Shown one piece after another: positions 55,665 through 64,000 of a DNA stretch of 64,000 nucleotides. Within the stretch, counting starts at the first letter, position 1; each line of letters begins with the position of its first letter. The stretch lies in contig NC_063070.1 in the NCBI RefSeq assembly GCF_022605165.1, positions 744,001-808,000 of the forward strand, in the 5' to 3' direction. This DNA comes from Purpureocillium takamizusanense. Lineage: Eukaryota > Ascomycota > Sordariomycetes > Hypocreales > Ophiocordycipitaceae. Made by a program: the position numbers and the translations under genes. The notes under the pieces were generated by a model. That model saw only the letters and a program-made list of their open reading frames with translations, was not told the DNA's origin and ran no database searches.

Positions 55665-55811
55665 AGCGTCGAACGGGCAGAGGACTTTCCTCCCTCGCGG
55701 GGCCCTCGGAGTAGGTGCCGCACATGATGTGTACATGGATGATTTTTTTGGTTCGTCGCGCTCTGGAAAGGATATCCCGGCTGGCGTATGGTAGTCTATC
55801 ACGACGGGTCG

Positions 55812-57131
55812 TCATTGAGTGTCCTGTGTTGCTCCCTCCGCTCCTACGCCAGTGATTACTTCCGCGTTGGCCACCTCTGCAGATTCCGCCGCTTCGCCGC
55901 CCACCTCTTCTTCCTTTCCATCATGGCCCGCTTCTCCGTCTTCGTCGTCGCCGCCCTCAACACGCTCCTCCGCGCCCTCTTCACCGCCCTCCCCCCCCTC
56001 CCCCTCGCCGATGAGCTTCCCGCCCTTGCGCTTCGGAATCACCGCCATGAACGCCTCGCCCCAGTCCTCACACTCGAGCCACTTGAGCATGATCTCGACG
56101 ACGTGGTTGGTGGCGAGGATCTGGCGGCTCTTGAGCACCATGAACTCGCCGATGGGCAGGCGCGCCGTGCGGATCCCCCGCTCGCGCGCCCGCCGGTAGC
56201 ACAGCCCCTTCTCGCGGTTCTTGTCCACGAGCCCGCCGATGACGTAGCTCGTGTGCGGCTCCAGGCGCTGCAGCGTGTAGGGCGACTCGGACGTCAGGTA
56301 CACGACGTCGCGGTAGCGCTCGTCTAGGGGCGGCAGGGCGGGCTCGTCTGGTAGCGGGAAGGGCTCGCGCTCGGCCACGTCCCACGACACGGGCTCGTCG
56401 AGGCTGCGCTGCAGCGCGGGGATCATCTCGCCTCCTCCTTCGCTCCCCCGCATCTTCTCGCGCGCCAGCTCCGCGCAGGCGAGGAAGTCGCCCGCCGCGA
56501 AGCCCACGCCCTTCCAGTGGTCCTGCTGGCGGCCGAGCACGTCGTTGAAGCGGCGCTCGATGGCGCCGCCCCAGCCCGCGAGCCAGAGGTGCGAGCGGTA
56601 CCGCGCGGCGCGGTTGTCGGCGTAGCAGCGCGTCACCTGGCTGGACAGCGACACGCGCTCCTTGTCCGTCATGTAGCGCTCGAAGTCGCAGTCGACGATG
56701 AGCGCCACGGGCACGAGCGTCGGTGGCGGCCGCGGCGGCGGCGCCAGCGACCTGGGGTCCACGCCCTGCGCGACGAGGGCCGCGCGCTCCTCGCGCTGCC
56801 GCTCGCGCCGCGTCTGCCGCTTCTCCTTGCGGCGCTTGCGGCGGTCGTCCTTGCCGTCCTCCCACTCTTGCGCGCGGCGGAGGCGCTTGAGGGCGTTTTT
56901 GGACATGGGAGGGGTGGCGGCGGCGGCGGGCTCCGTGACGGGAGGTGCGGTGGCGGCGGTGGCGGAGGAGACAGATGGCGCGTCTTCGACAGTACTTGCA
57001 GCTTCACCTGTGGGTGCGTGATGTGTTGCTTGCGCCGTGGTAGTGTTTGAGGGTGTACCCTTAGCTTGCGGCGGCTCAGGCTCACTTGGAGCAGCCTGCG
57101 CAACCAAGTCGGCTCCCTCCCCGGAGCTCAT
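55812..57131 (-). CDS. TRM10: tRNA (guanine-9-N1) methyltransferase TRM10
   Basis: A SPOUT-class methyltransferase that uses S-adenosylmethionine to make m1G at position 9 of tRNAs. A single exon gives 439 residues, longer than the yeast enzyme because of disordered ends. The N-terminal 80 residues are Ala/Thr/Pro rich, followed by a very basic stretch (KNALKRLRRAQEWEDGK and DRRKRRKEKRQTRRERQR) that would bind tRNA. The catalytic domain runs from about VALIVDCDFERYM to RQILATNHVVEIMLKW, with the knot region LTSESPYTL, YVIGGLVDKNREKG and TARLPIGEFM. The last 80 residues are Gly/Glu rich. The start ATG lies 580 bases from the divergent complex I gene, so the two may share a promoter region. Confidence 0.95.
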   Translation of the reverse strand: MSSGEGADLVAQAAPSEPEPPQAKGTPSNTTTAQATHHAPTGEAASTVEDAPSVSSATAATAPPVTEPAAAATPPMSKNALKRLRRAQEWEDGKDDRRKRRKEKRQTRRERQREERAALVAQGVDPRSLAPPPRPPPTLVPVALIVDCDFERYMTDKERVSLSSQVTRCYADNRAARYRSHLWLAGWGGAIERRFNDVLGRQQDHWKGVGFAAGDFLACAELAREKMRGSEGGGEMIPALQRSLDEPVSWDVAEREPFPLPDEPALPPLDERYRDVVYLTSESPYTLQRLEPHTSYVIGGLVDKNREKGLCYRRARERGIRTARLPIGEFMVLKSRQILATNHVVEIMLKWLECEDWGEAFMAVIPKRKGGKLIGEGEGGEGGEEGAEERVEGGDDEDGEAGHDGKEEEVGGEAAESAEVANAEVITGVGAEGATQDTQ

Positions 57132-57710
57132 GTTGATGCGCCCGTATGAGCTCTATAAACTGCCACTGCCCGCTAAATGAGTGCCGGTGAAGCAAGGAGT
57201 CGGCGGTGGTGAACGTTCCCGATGGCTCAGTCTCAGAAGAGCCCGAGGACTGGGGTCTGAAATTGTGAGAAGAGAGAGAGAATTGGCTTCTTGGGGCGCA
57301 AATTGGGGCCCGGAATTATCAAAGAGACACCCAGTAGCTTATAAAGAGCTTTTGGGGCAAAGCCACGACGAAAACGCTGAATTGGGTGTATGTAAGTGAC
57401 GATGAGATGTCAGTCAAGGCTCGAGGATTGACGCACCTCGCAGCTGCGCCAGAAATTAATTGTTAGTGCCACTCGAGGTTCAAGGTGGAGCCCCAGGCAC
57501 GCAGCCAATCCACAGGCCCCAATTGGAGCTTAGTCACGTGAAGGGCCGTCCTCACGTCTGCGGCGGGCCGGCCACTCGCAGCTTCGAATTGAGAGACTCC
57601 ACGACCGACGGCCGCTCGAGCGTACGGGCATCACAAAACAGCTCTCTCCTCTCCGCCCGCCCTTCCTCCCTCCCATCAACGACCGTCCCTACTTCTCCTC
57701 CCGCGACGCC
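57132..57710. promoter_or_regulatory. Divergent promoter region of TRM10 and the complex I subunit gene
   Basis: 579 bases between two start codons pointing apart. No ORF is supported. A GAGAGAGAGA run sits near 57271-57282 and CACGTGA at 57534-57540 contains a CACGTG E-box core. Binding by any factor is an inference. Confidence 0.4.
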
Positions 57711-58694
57711 ATGGAACGCGAAGCGACCATCAGCCCCAAGGCGCTCCTGGAGCCCGAGCTGCCGTACAAGCCCCACGATGTCCTCGACGAGACGGCCAAG
57801 ACGGCGCTCGTCGGCCTCGGCAGCGGCTTCTTCCTCGCCGCCATCCGGAACGCCATGGCGAAGCGCAACGTCGGCGCCCTGAGCGTCTTTACTCGGGGAG
57901 CCCCCATCATCGGCATCTGCGGTGCGGCGACACACCCCAACCTTCACTCCAACTTGATCTCGACGAGGAACAGTGCACCCAATTGGGGGGACGCGGGTGG
58001 TTCCCCGGCGTGCTCCCCCCCAGCGCGCGCCTCGCCGAGTCTATGTCGGAGGATGGATGCAGTGGAAACCTGTGCTAACATGTCGTCCCAGCTGCCGGCC
58101 CCGGTGCCTACGCCTTCTTCTCCCGGACGATGATGAACCTGCGCGAAAAGGACGACGCCTGGGCCGCGGCCTTTGGTGGCTTCATGGGCGGTGCTGTCCT
58201 CGGCCTGCCCTGTATGTTTTCACGCGCCAATCCCCCTCTAGAACACCGCCCCCCACCCCTGCTTCCCGCCCGTACGCCGCCGCGCGTTTATCAAGGCTGA
58301 CGCTCCTTTCCAGCGCGCCGCATGCCCGTCGTCGTTGGCCTCGGTGCCTTCCTCGGTAGCGTCCAGGGCGTCCTGCACCTGTTCGGCGGCCGCATCGACA
58401 GCTTTAAGAAGGAGGACGACGAGTTTGCGCGCAAGGAGACGATCCGACGGACAACGCGGGTGCCCATTGAGCAGACGATTTCCGAGGTCGGCGAGGGACG
58501 AGGTGCGTCGGCCACACACCCTATTCCTCCTTGTCTATTGCTTGTTTCCTATGTGGCAGCGAGGTGGCGAACTAACGTGTTTATAAACAGGCATCCGTGC
58601 CCCCGGCTACGAAGAGCGGAGGAGGGAGCTCGTCAAGGAAAAGTACGGATTCGAGGTCGACCCGGTCAGCGCCACCGTCGAGGGCAGCCAATGA
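57711..58694 (+). CDS. Mitochondrial complex I subunit, NDUFA11/NUO-21.3b-like
   Basis: An accessory membrane subunit of NADH:ubiquinone oxidoreductase in the inner mitochondrial membrane, related to mammalian NDUFA11 (B14.7) and the Neurospora 21.3 kDa subunit, within the Tim17/Tim22 fold group. Four exons, 57711-57921, 58092-58211, 58314-58502 and 58591-58694, give 207 residues. Four Gly-rich hydrophobic helices are visible: GLGSGFFLAAIRNAM, APIIGICGAAGPGAYAFF, FGGFMGGAVLGLP and VVVGLGAFLGSVQGVLHLF, with MMNLREKDDAWAAAF between the second and third. The C-terminus has the family block PIEQTISEVGEGRGIRAPGYEERRRELVKEKYG. The N-terminus starts MEREATISPKALLEPELPYKPHD and shows no classical presequence. 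All introns have clean GT-AG ends. Confidence 0.9.
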
Positions 58695-59069
58695 AGCTGG
58701 AAAGGCTGCGATGGGAGGGGGAAAGCTGTCCGATTTATACCGAGTCGGATGCGTGTACATATTACTACAATCACCAAGCCCTTCCCGGGGGTCGAGGGGA
58801 GCGGCATGCCACCACTAGAGAATGGAGTTTCTTTGCTTGAACACCGGTCCTCACACGTGGTTTTACTCTGCGCGAAACTTGCGTGCTATATAAGCAGCCG
58901 GTCCGTGGTAGGGAAAGCTTGAATATGGCAGGTTGCTAGTTTGATCGATGAATAATGCCTGTGGAATGGCAAGAAACGCCCGCTTACAATCCAGTATACA
59001 TCCCAACACTTGGTCCAGACCCTCTGATGAAAGAAACCTTTTCGATGCCTAGCCCCCCCGGCCCCCCTC
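58695..59069. other. Intergenic region between convergent genes
   Basis: The complex I subunit and MSH2 genes end towards each other. No gene is seen. Confidence 0.4.
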
Positions 59070-61980
59070 TCACAGCGCCTTGACCGACTGGAAAAAGGGG
59101 TTCGCCTGCAGCTTCGCGTCCGCGGCCACCAGCTCCTTGAGCTTGGCCACTTGCTCCTCCTTGGTCATGTTGCTGGTGGCGCGGACCTGGTCCTTCCACT
59201 GGACGAGCAGCTGCTTGAGCATGGCGCTGCCCTCCTCGACGTCCTCCTTGCTGTAGCGCAGCGCCGCGTCCTCGTGCTTGGTGGTGAAGTCCTCGAGCTC
59301 GTCGGCCTTGCGCTTGGCCATGCGCACCACCTTGTCCGGGAAGCGCACCAGCTCGGCGACGTGGATGCCGAAGCTCTGGTCGCAGATGCCCGGCTCGACC
59401 TTGTACAGCAGCGTCACCTCGCGCTTCGCATTGGCATTGGCATCGCCGCCGCCGCCGCCGACGCCGCCAATGTGCGCCGTGACGTGCAGGTTGCGGACCT
59501 GGGGATATTGGTCGGCCAGGGCGGTGAGCTCGTGGAAGTGCGTGGCGAACATGGCGAAGCAGCCGATTTCCTTGACAATGTGCTCTGAGATGGCCCACGC
59601 CAGGCCGAAGCCGTCATATGTCGATGTTCCACGCCCCAGCTCGTCGATGATGATGAGCGACTCGGCCGTGGCTGACTTGAGAATGTTTGCCGTCTCCAGC
59701 ATCTCGGCCATGAATGTCGACACGCCCTTGAGCTGAGAGTCGCTGGCGCCAACACGGGCGAGAATGGAGTCGAAAATGGTGAGCTCGGCTTCCTGGCAGG
59801 GGACAAAGCAGCCGACCTGGGCCATGAGCGCAATTACACCGGCTTGCCTAATGTACGTCGACTTGCCGCCCATGTTGGGACCTGTGATGATGAGGAACGA
59901 GGAACGGTCCCGCGTCAGATCCACGTCGTTTGTAATGAACTGGACGTCGTCTTGAAGCTCCATGCACGGATGTCGAGCCCCGATCAGCTTGGTCTGGCCC
60001 TCGCCACGAGGGTGAATCTTGGGACGGACGTAGGCCTCGGGTGCATGGACAGAGCAATGCGCCAAAGAGACAATAACATCGAGGTGCGCCAGGACGCCCG
60101 CTAGCCTCTCTAAAACGGGGCAGTAAGATGACGCCACTTGAACGACCTCGTTGACCAGGCTGCTCTGGGTGCGGTTGTAGTTTTGCGATAGCTGGTCGTA
60201 CTCGCGGCGGTAGCCTTGCATCGTCTTGGTCGTGAAGTAGACGCCGTTCTTTTGCGTTGAGCATTCCTGGTACTTGGACTTGTTCCTGATGCAGCCGGCC
60301 TCCTGCCTTGTCAGCCGCATGCAGACGCCGTGGACTTTGTGATTCGTCTCGAGGAAGATCTTCTTGTCCGCCTCCTGGCGCAAATCATTCGCAGCCTCGT
60401 GGAACTCTTCTCTGATATCGCGGTCGAGCTTGTCGAGCTTACGCCGGATGATTCGCAGGCTCTGATCGTACTCGGATTTGATGATGTACTCGTGCCGGTC
60501 GAGGGCATCGAGGTCGACTGTCTGCTCGACCATGTCCTGCAGCTTGCCGAGGCTGTCCGAGAGGTCGCGTAGCTTTGATGTGTAGGCCTCATCCAAGGGG
60601 TCCCGGTACGCCTCGTCCATGACCCCTTCAAAAGTGCCGATGAAGCCGGGCAGGCGGATGACCACCTGGTAGGCCCGCACGACGTCTTCAAGGTTCGCCT
60701 TGCCCCGCTGAAAGCGCTTGGACAGACGATAAAGGTCGGGGACGGAGCGCAGGTGCTCCTCCTGCATGGTCTGACGCAGCTCGGTGTCGTTGAAGAAGGC
60801 CTCGACAAGCTGTTGTCTCTTTTCTATCTCCTGCTTGCTCATGAGCGGTTGCTTGAGCCACTGGGCGAGCAATCGACTGCCGACAGGGGTCTTGCAGTGG
60901 TTCAACACGCCAAAGATGCTCATCGTCTTGGAGCCGTCGCGAGGGCCGGGCATGAGATTCAGAGCCTTGAGGGCCGCGGCGTCGAGCTTCATGAAATGGG
61001 CTAGATCGTGCTGATACAGCTGGTATTGACCAAAGTTGGAGGGATCCTGCAAAGCCCCAAGGTATTTGATGAGGGACGCGGCAGAGCCCATGGCGAGCTT
61101 CAAGTCTGTCTGCGGAAGAAGGGTTGCCGATTTTTCATCTTTAAGCAGCCGGGCCAGGTCTTGTTCAATGTCTCTGGTGCCAAAGTCTCCAGCAGGTCGC
61201 TCGGCAATGGCTACGCCACAGTTGTCGATGATTTGCCTCAGCTTGGCCAGTTCAGGATCCTTCTCTTTTTCTCCTTTATCGAGCTGGATGATGCACTCGC
61301 GGACGCCAAGCTGAATGAGGAGAGACTCGAAGTTGGAGTAGAGGTCGTTGTCGAGAAACTCGCTGACGCCAAGCTCTCGAACGCTGGCGTCGGCGAAGCA
61401 AACACCAACATTGCGCGCCTCGGATGCCTTGGCCGAGATCTTGACGGCCATGATCATGGGAGCGGAATCAATCTGGCCGCCGAGATCGTCCTCGACATCC
61501 TGAAGGTTTCCCGGCGAGGCCTGCTTCACGCACTTCCAGTTCATGCGTCCGCTAGCGCTCTCCCAGATCTCGATGCGCTTGCCAAGCTTAAACAAAGCTT
61601 CGCGCAGGAACTGTCGGAAAACGGTGATGGTCATTGTGACGGAGGGGAGGCCGGTGTGGTCGTTGCGGCCGAGCTGCCGAACGACGGAGGTTGTCTTGTA
61701 GACCTACGCGACAGTCAGGCTTGCTGCTATTTCAATACGGTCCCAATCTGTGGAAGACGGCCTACAGTTTTGGCAATGAACATGGCATCCTGGCCGTGGG
61801 ATGTGTACCAGTCGCCTCGGTCGAAGATGCGGATGGTGTCGTCGCCGCCAACGGCGGGGAGCGACTTGAAGAAGCGGATGAAGCCGCCCTCGTCGTCGAG
61901 CTGCGCCAGACGAACGTCAGCTGTGCAGGGTAATGACGGATGCAGCTCGCGCATACCTTGAGCTCTGGTCGCGATGCCAT
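59070..61980 (-). CDS. MSH2: DNA mismatch repair protein MSH2
   Basis: The common subunit of MutS-alpha and MutS-beta, which recognises base mismatches and loops in nuclear DNA and starts repair. Three exons from high to low coordinate, 61980-61957, 61900-61766 and 61703-59070, give 930 residues, as in other filamentous fungi. The first exon codes only MASRPELK. Domain order is the mismatch-binding domain with DTIRIFDRGDWYTSHGQDA, the connector, the lever/clamp helices, and the ATPase with Walker A GPNMGGKST at 661-669, DELGRGTSTYDGFG and the ATHFHEL block. A loop of GGVGGGGGDANANAKRE sits inside the ATPase between HVTAHI and VTLLYKVEPG; this loop varies in fungi. The C-terminal helices end in QANPFFQSVKAL. 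It has no visible frame break and should be functional. Confidence 0.97.
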
Positions 61981-64000
61981 TGTGTCGAGTGTGATTGAGA
62001 GCTGCGCTGGCAATCAATCTCGAGAGATGTTGGCTGTTGCGCAACGTGCGGTGGCAACGGAAGGTGAAGCTGGGGAGACGCGACCAAGCCTTCGCCACGC
62101 GTTTTTAGCGGTCAATCAATTAAAGTGACGCCACGAAACTGCCGCGTCGAGTCTCACAGGATTGCAGTCCCACTAGCAGCACGTGCCCAGAGCTGTGGCT
62201 CAGGCCCCAGGCACACTGAGGTCAGTGGCTGAAATGAGCGCTGCGGAAGGCTGCAGTTGGGGGCACACAGCGGCTTCGTCTCCTACCTCCGTCGTAAAGT
62301 CCCTCCACTGCCGCGTCCTATTGACCACTTCGAGACCATCATTGGCATTGATATCGAACTTCACTCAAAGGCCCGCTCAATCCTCACGTCGCGCAACCGG
62401 TGTGGATGGCCGCTGAGGTCAGTCGCTACGTGAGTCTCTGGCCTACCATTTCCATCCCGGCCGCCCGAAACGAATGTGGTCGGCGTGGAGCCGATCAGGC
62501 AACAGTCGATTTCGGGATAAAGAAGCCGGCCTTGTTTGCGAATCATGCCACCAGAGCCAGACTGTTTGCTATTGTGCACAGCACGCAGCACACAACACGG
62601 GCAGAAGTCGCATCAATTCTTGCTGGTCTGGGGATCCCCTAGCCAATGGCATCGACCAAGTGTGTCAAAGAAACGACTCTGACGCGCCGGGTACCGTCAT
62701 CACCAATATCTCAGAGCGGCACCGGCACCCAACGCCGCCACATCCCGGTTGCCGTCTGGTCAATGTTGCAGATTCGCCGCCTCGTGATTGTGAGGCCCGT
62801 ACAGCGTCGCAGTGGACGCTGCTCCGTCCCACAGCCGGAGTGTCAGCGGCAGCAGCTTCTCAGCAAGGACCTTTTGACGGACATCTAAGACGATGAAAGG
62901 CCCCTTTCGGCCCTATGACCTGGAGGCCATAGTGGATTTTGTCCTCGACAAGGGCATGCAGACGAGCTTGGACGTCGAGCCGTGCGTCGCGGGCCGTTGT
63001 GAGCAGGGGGGACGAAGCAGTCGGATGTGACCCGAGTGCTCGACCCAGCAAGCGAACCAACAGTATTTGCGGCAATAGACATGCGTGAGAAAATCCCCGA
63101 CACCCTGCTGGACCGGTTCATGCGTTCCGAATCAGGGGCTTGGAGCCGCGCCGTCTTTCCTCGACCGGTAGCAAAGTCACCTGCTGCGTTCGCCACGCTG
63201 CTGGTTCTTGGGCCGGCTCGTCCCGTGGACGCCACCCGCTCCTCAGCTCTTCGCCTCGCCGGTGTGGATGTGTGCGTAGGCGAAGGCGCTCGTGGGATGA
63301 CGGCAAACGCTCATGCATATGCCGTGCAACCCTGTTTCATGCTTACTTCGATGTACGAAAGTAGTAGCAGAGTGCTCGAGTATGCACAGATCGGCAGCAC
63401 CGCGCGAGGATCCGCCCGAAGCGACCAACGAGGCGAATCGCTGCTCTTCCATGGAAGACCTTTTTACTCGGCGGAATGGCCAGACCGGACGAAGCGCAGC
63501 CTCGGCGTGCGACCATTCATTCTCTTGATATGAACCCTGAGAGACGGTGGCCGCACGTTCGAGAGCACAGGACGATCTACGGTGCAGCCCCCTCGGGCAG
63601 GGAGTTGGAAATGCCTCTCCTCGCGCATCCCCTTCGCATGTACATGCAATACACGGCTAGACGCGAGGGCAGCGCAAGCAAGTTAGTACCCGATTAACTA
63701 TTTGGTACGTACTTTGTGCGAAAGAGGGCGTCGCGCCCTTGGCTGCATGCGCCCATCGTGGGGCCGGGCGCCCATCAAGGTTGAAGCCCACATCAACGCA
63801 TGGCCATCCGGGTTCTCCCACGGCGATGCTGACCGTTCGCCAAGACCGACTCTGCGCAGCGCCCTCACCTCTGGGCCCAGTCTTTAGACCGTCAACATGG
63901 AGAGGGGTCGCCGTGGCGGGCGCCTGAAAATTGTGCGAAGGAGGCGGTCCTCCGGTCCGTGGGCGACGGGTGAGACTATAATATAGTGTGCGGTGCCAGG
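61981..64000. other. Terminal stretch, nothing supported
   Basis: The 2 kb after the MSH2 start hold open frames of up to 168 codons (63027-63533, plus) and 116 codons (62885-63235, minus) that overlap and lack family features. The first few hundred bases are the MSH2 promoter. A gene may begin beyond the window edge. Confidence 0.45.

Noticed and set aside
63027..63533. Plus-strand frame of 168 codons near the right edge
   Set aside because: No domain, overlaps an opposite frame; possible chance.

Overview
The window is nuclear DNA of a filamentous ascomycete (Pezizomycotina, most likely a sordariomycete and probably Hypocreales; the order is an inference). The signs are many GC-rich genes broken by 50-160 base introns with GTAAGT/GTGAGT-type donors, a fungal-type PDR transporter beside a Zn2Cys6 regulator, a PTH11-type receptor, a CipC-like protein, SKN7, and recurrent TAGGTA/TACCTA tracts between genes. 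I reconstructed 20 protein genes by splicing (19 of them in consistent frame from ATG to stop) and one tRNA. All exon ends are my reading of GT-AG sites, not transcript evidence.

The left part, 1-13 kb, is gene-poor and looks less GC-rich. It holds an NAD(P)-binding protein gene without a visible start, an amino-acid/choline-type APC permease, and a five-exon PTH11-type seven-helix protein gene that is invisible as long ORFs. From 13 to 23 kb come a short-chain dehydrogenase, a full-size PDR-type ABC transporter (minus), and a divergently read Zn2Cys6 transcription factor that is a natural candidate regulator of the transporter. From 23 to 32 kb are a CipC/DUF3759-like small protein, a BTB-domain protein, and a head-to-head pair of paralogous, uncharacterised multi-pass membrane proteins.

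From 33 kb rightward the content is mostly conserved: a secreted GDSL/SGNH esterase, tRNA-Thr(AGT), a GNAT acetyltransferase, a DUF167 protein, a HAD-type 'Swiss army knife RNA repair-like' protein with an RGG tail, eIF2B epsilon (GCD6), the HSF/receiver transcription factor SKN7, DNA primase small subunit (PRI1), tRNA m1G9 methyltransferase (TRM10), a complex I NDUFA11-type subunit, and the mismatch repair protein MSH2. Two long stretches (42.6-47.2 and 49.3-53.9 kb) on either side of SKN7 carry no gene I can support and are rich in microsatellites.

The genes serve separate jobs; the only clear functional pairings are the ABC transporter with its divergent regulator and the paralogous membrane pair. 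I see no CRISPR array, no intact transposon, no rRNA, and no obvious multi-enzyme secondary-metabolite cluster. The most promising undescribed item is the divergent membrane-protein pair.
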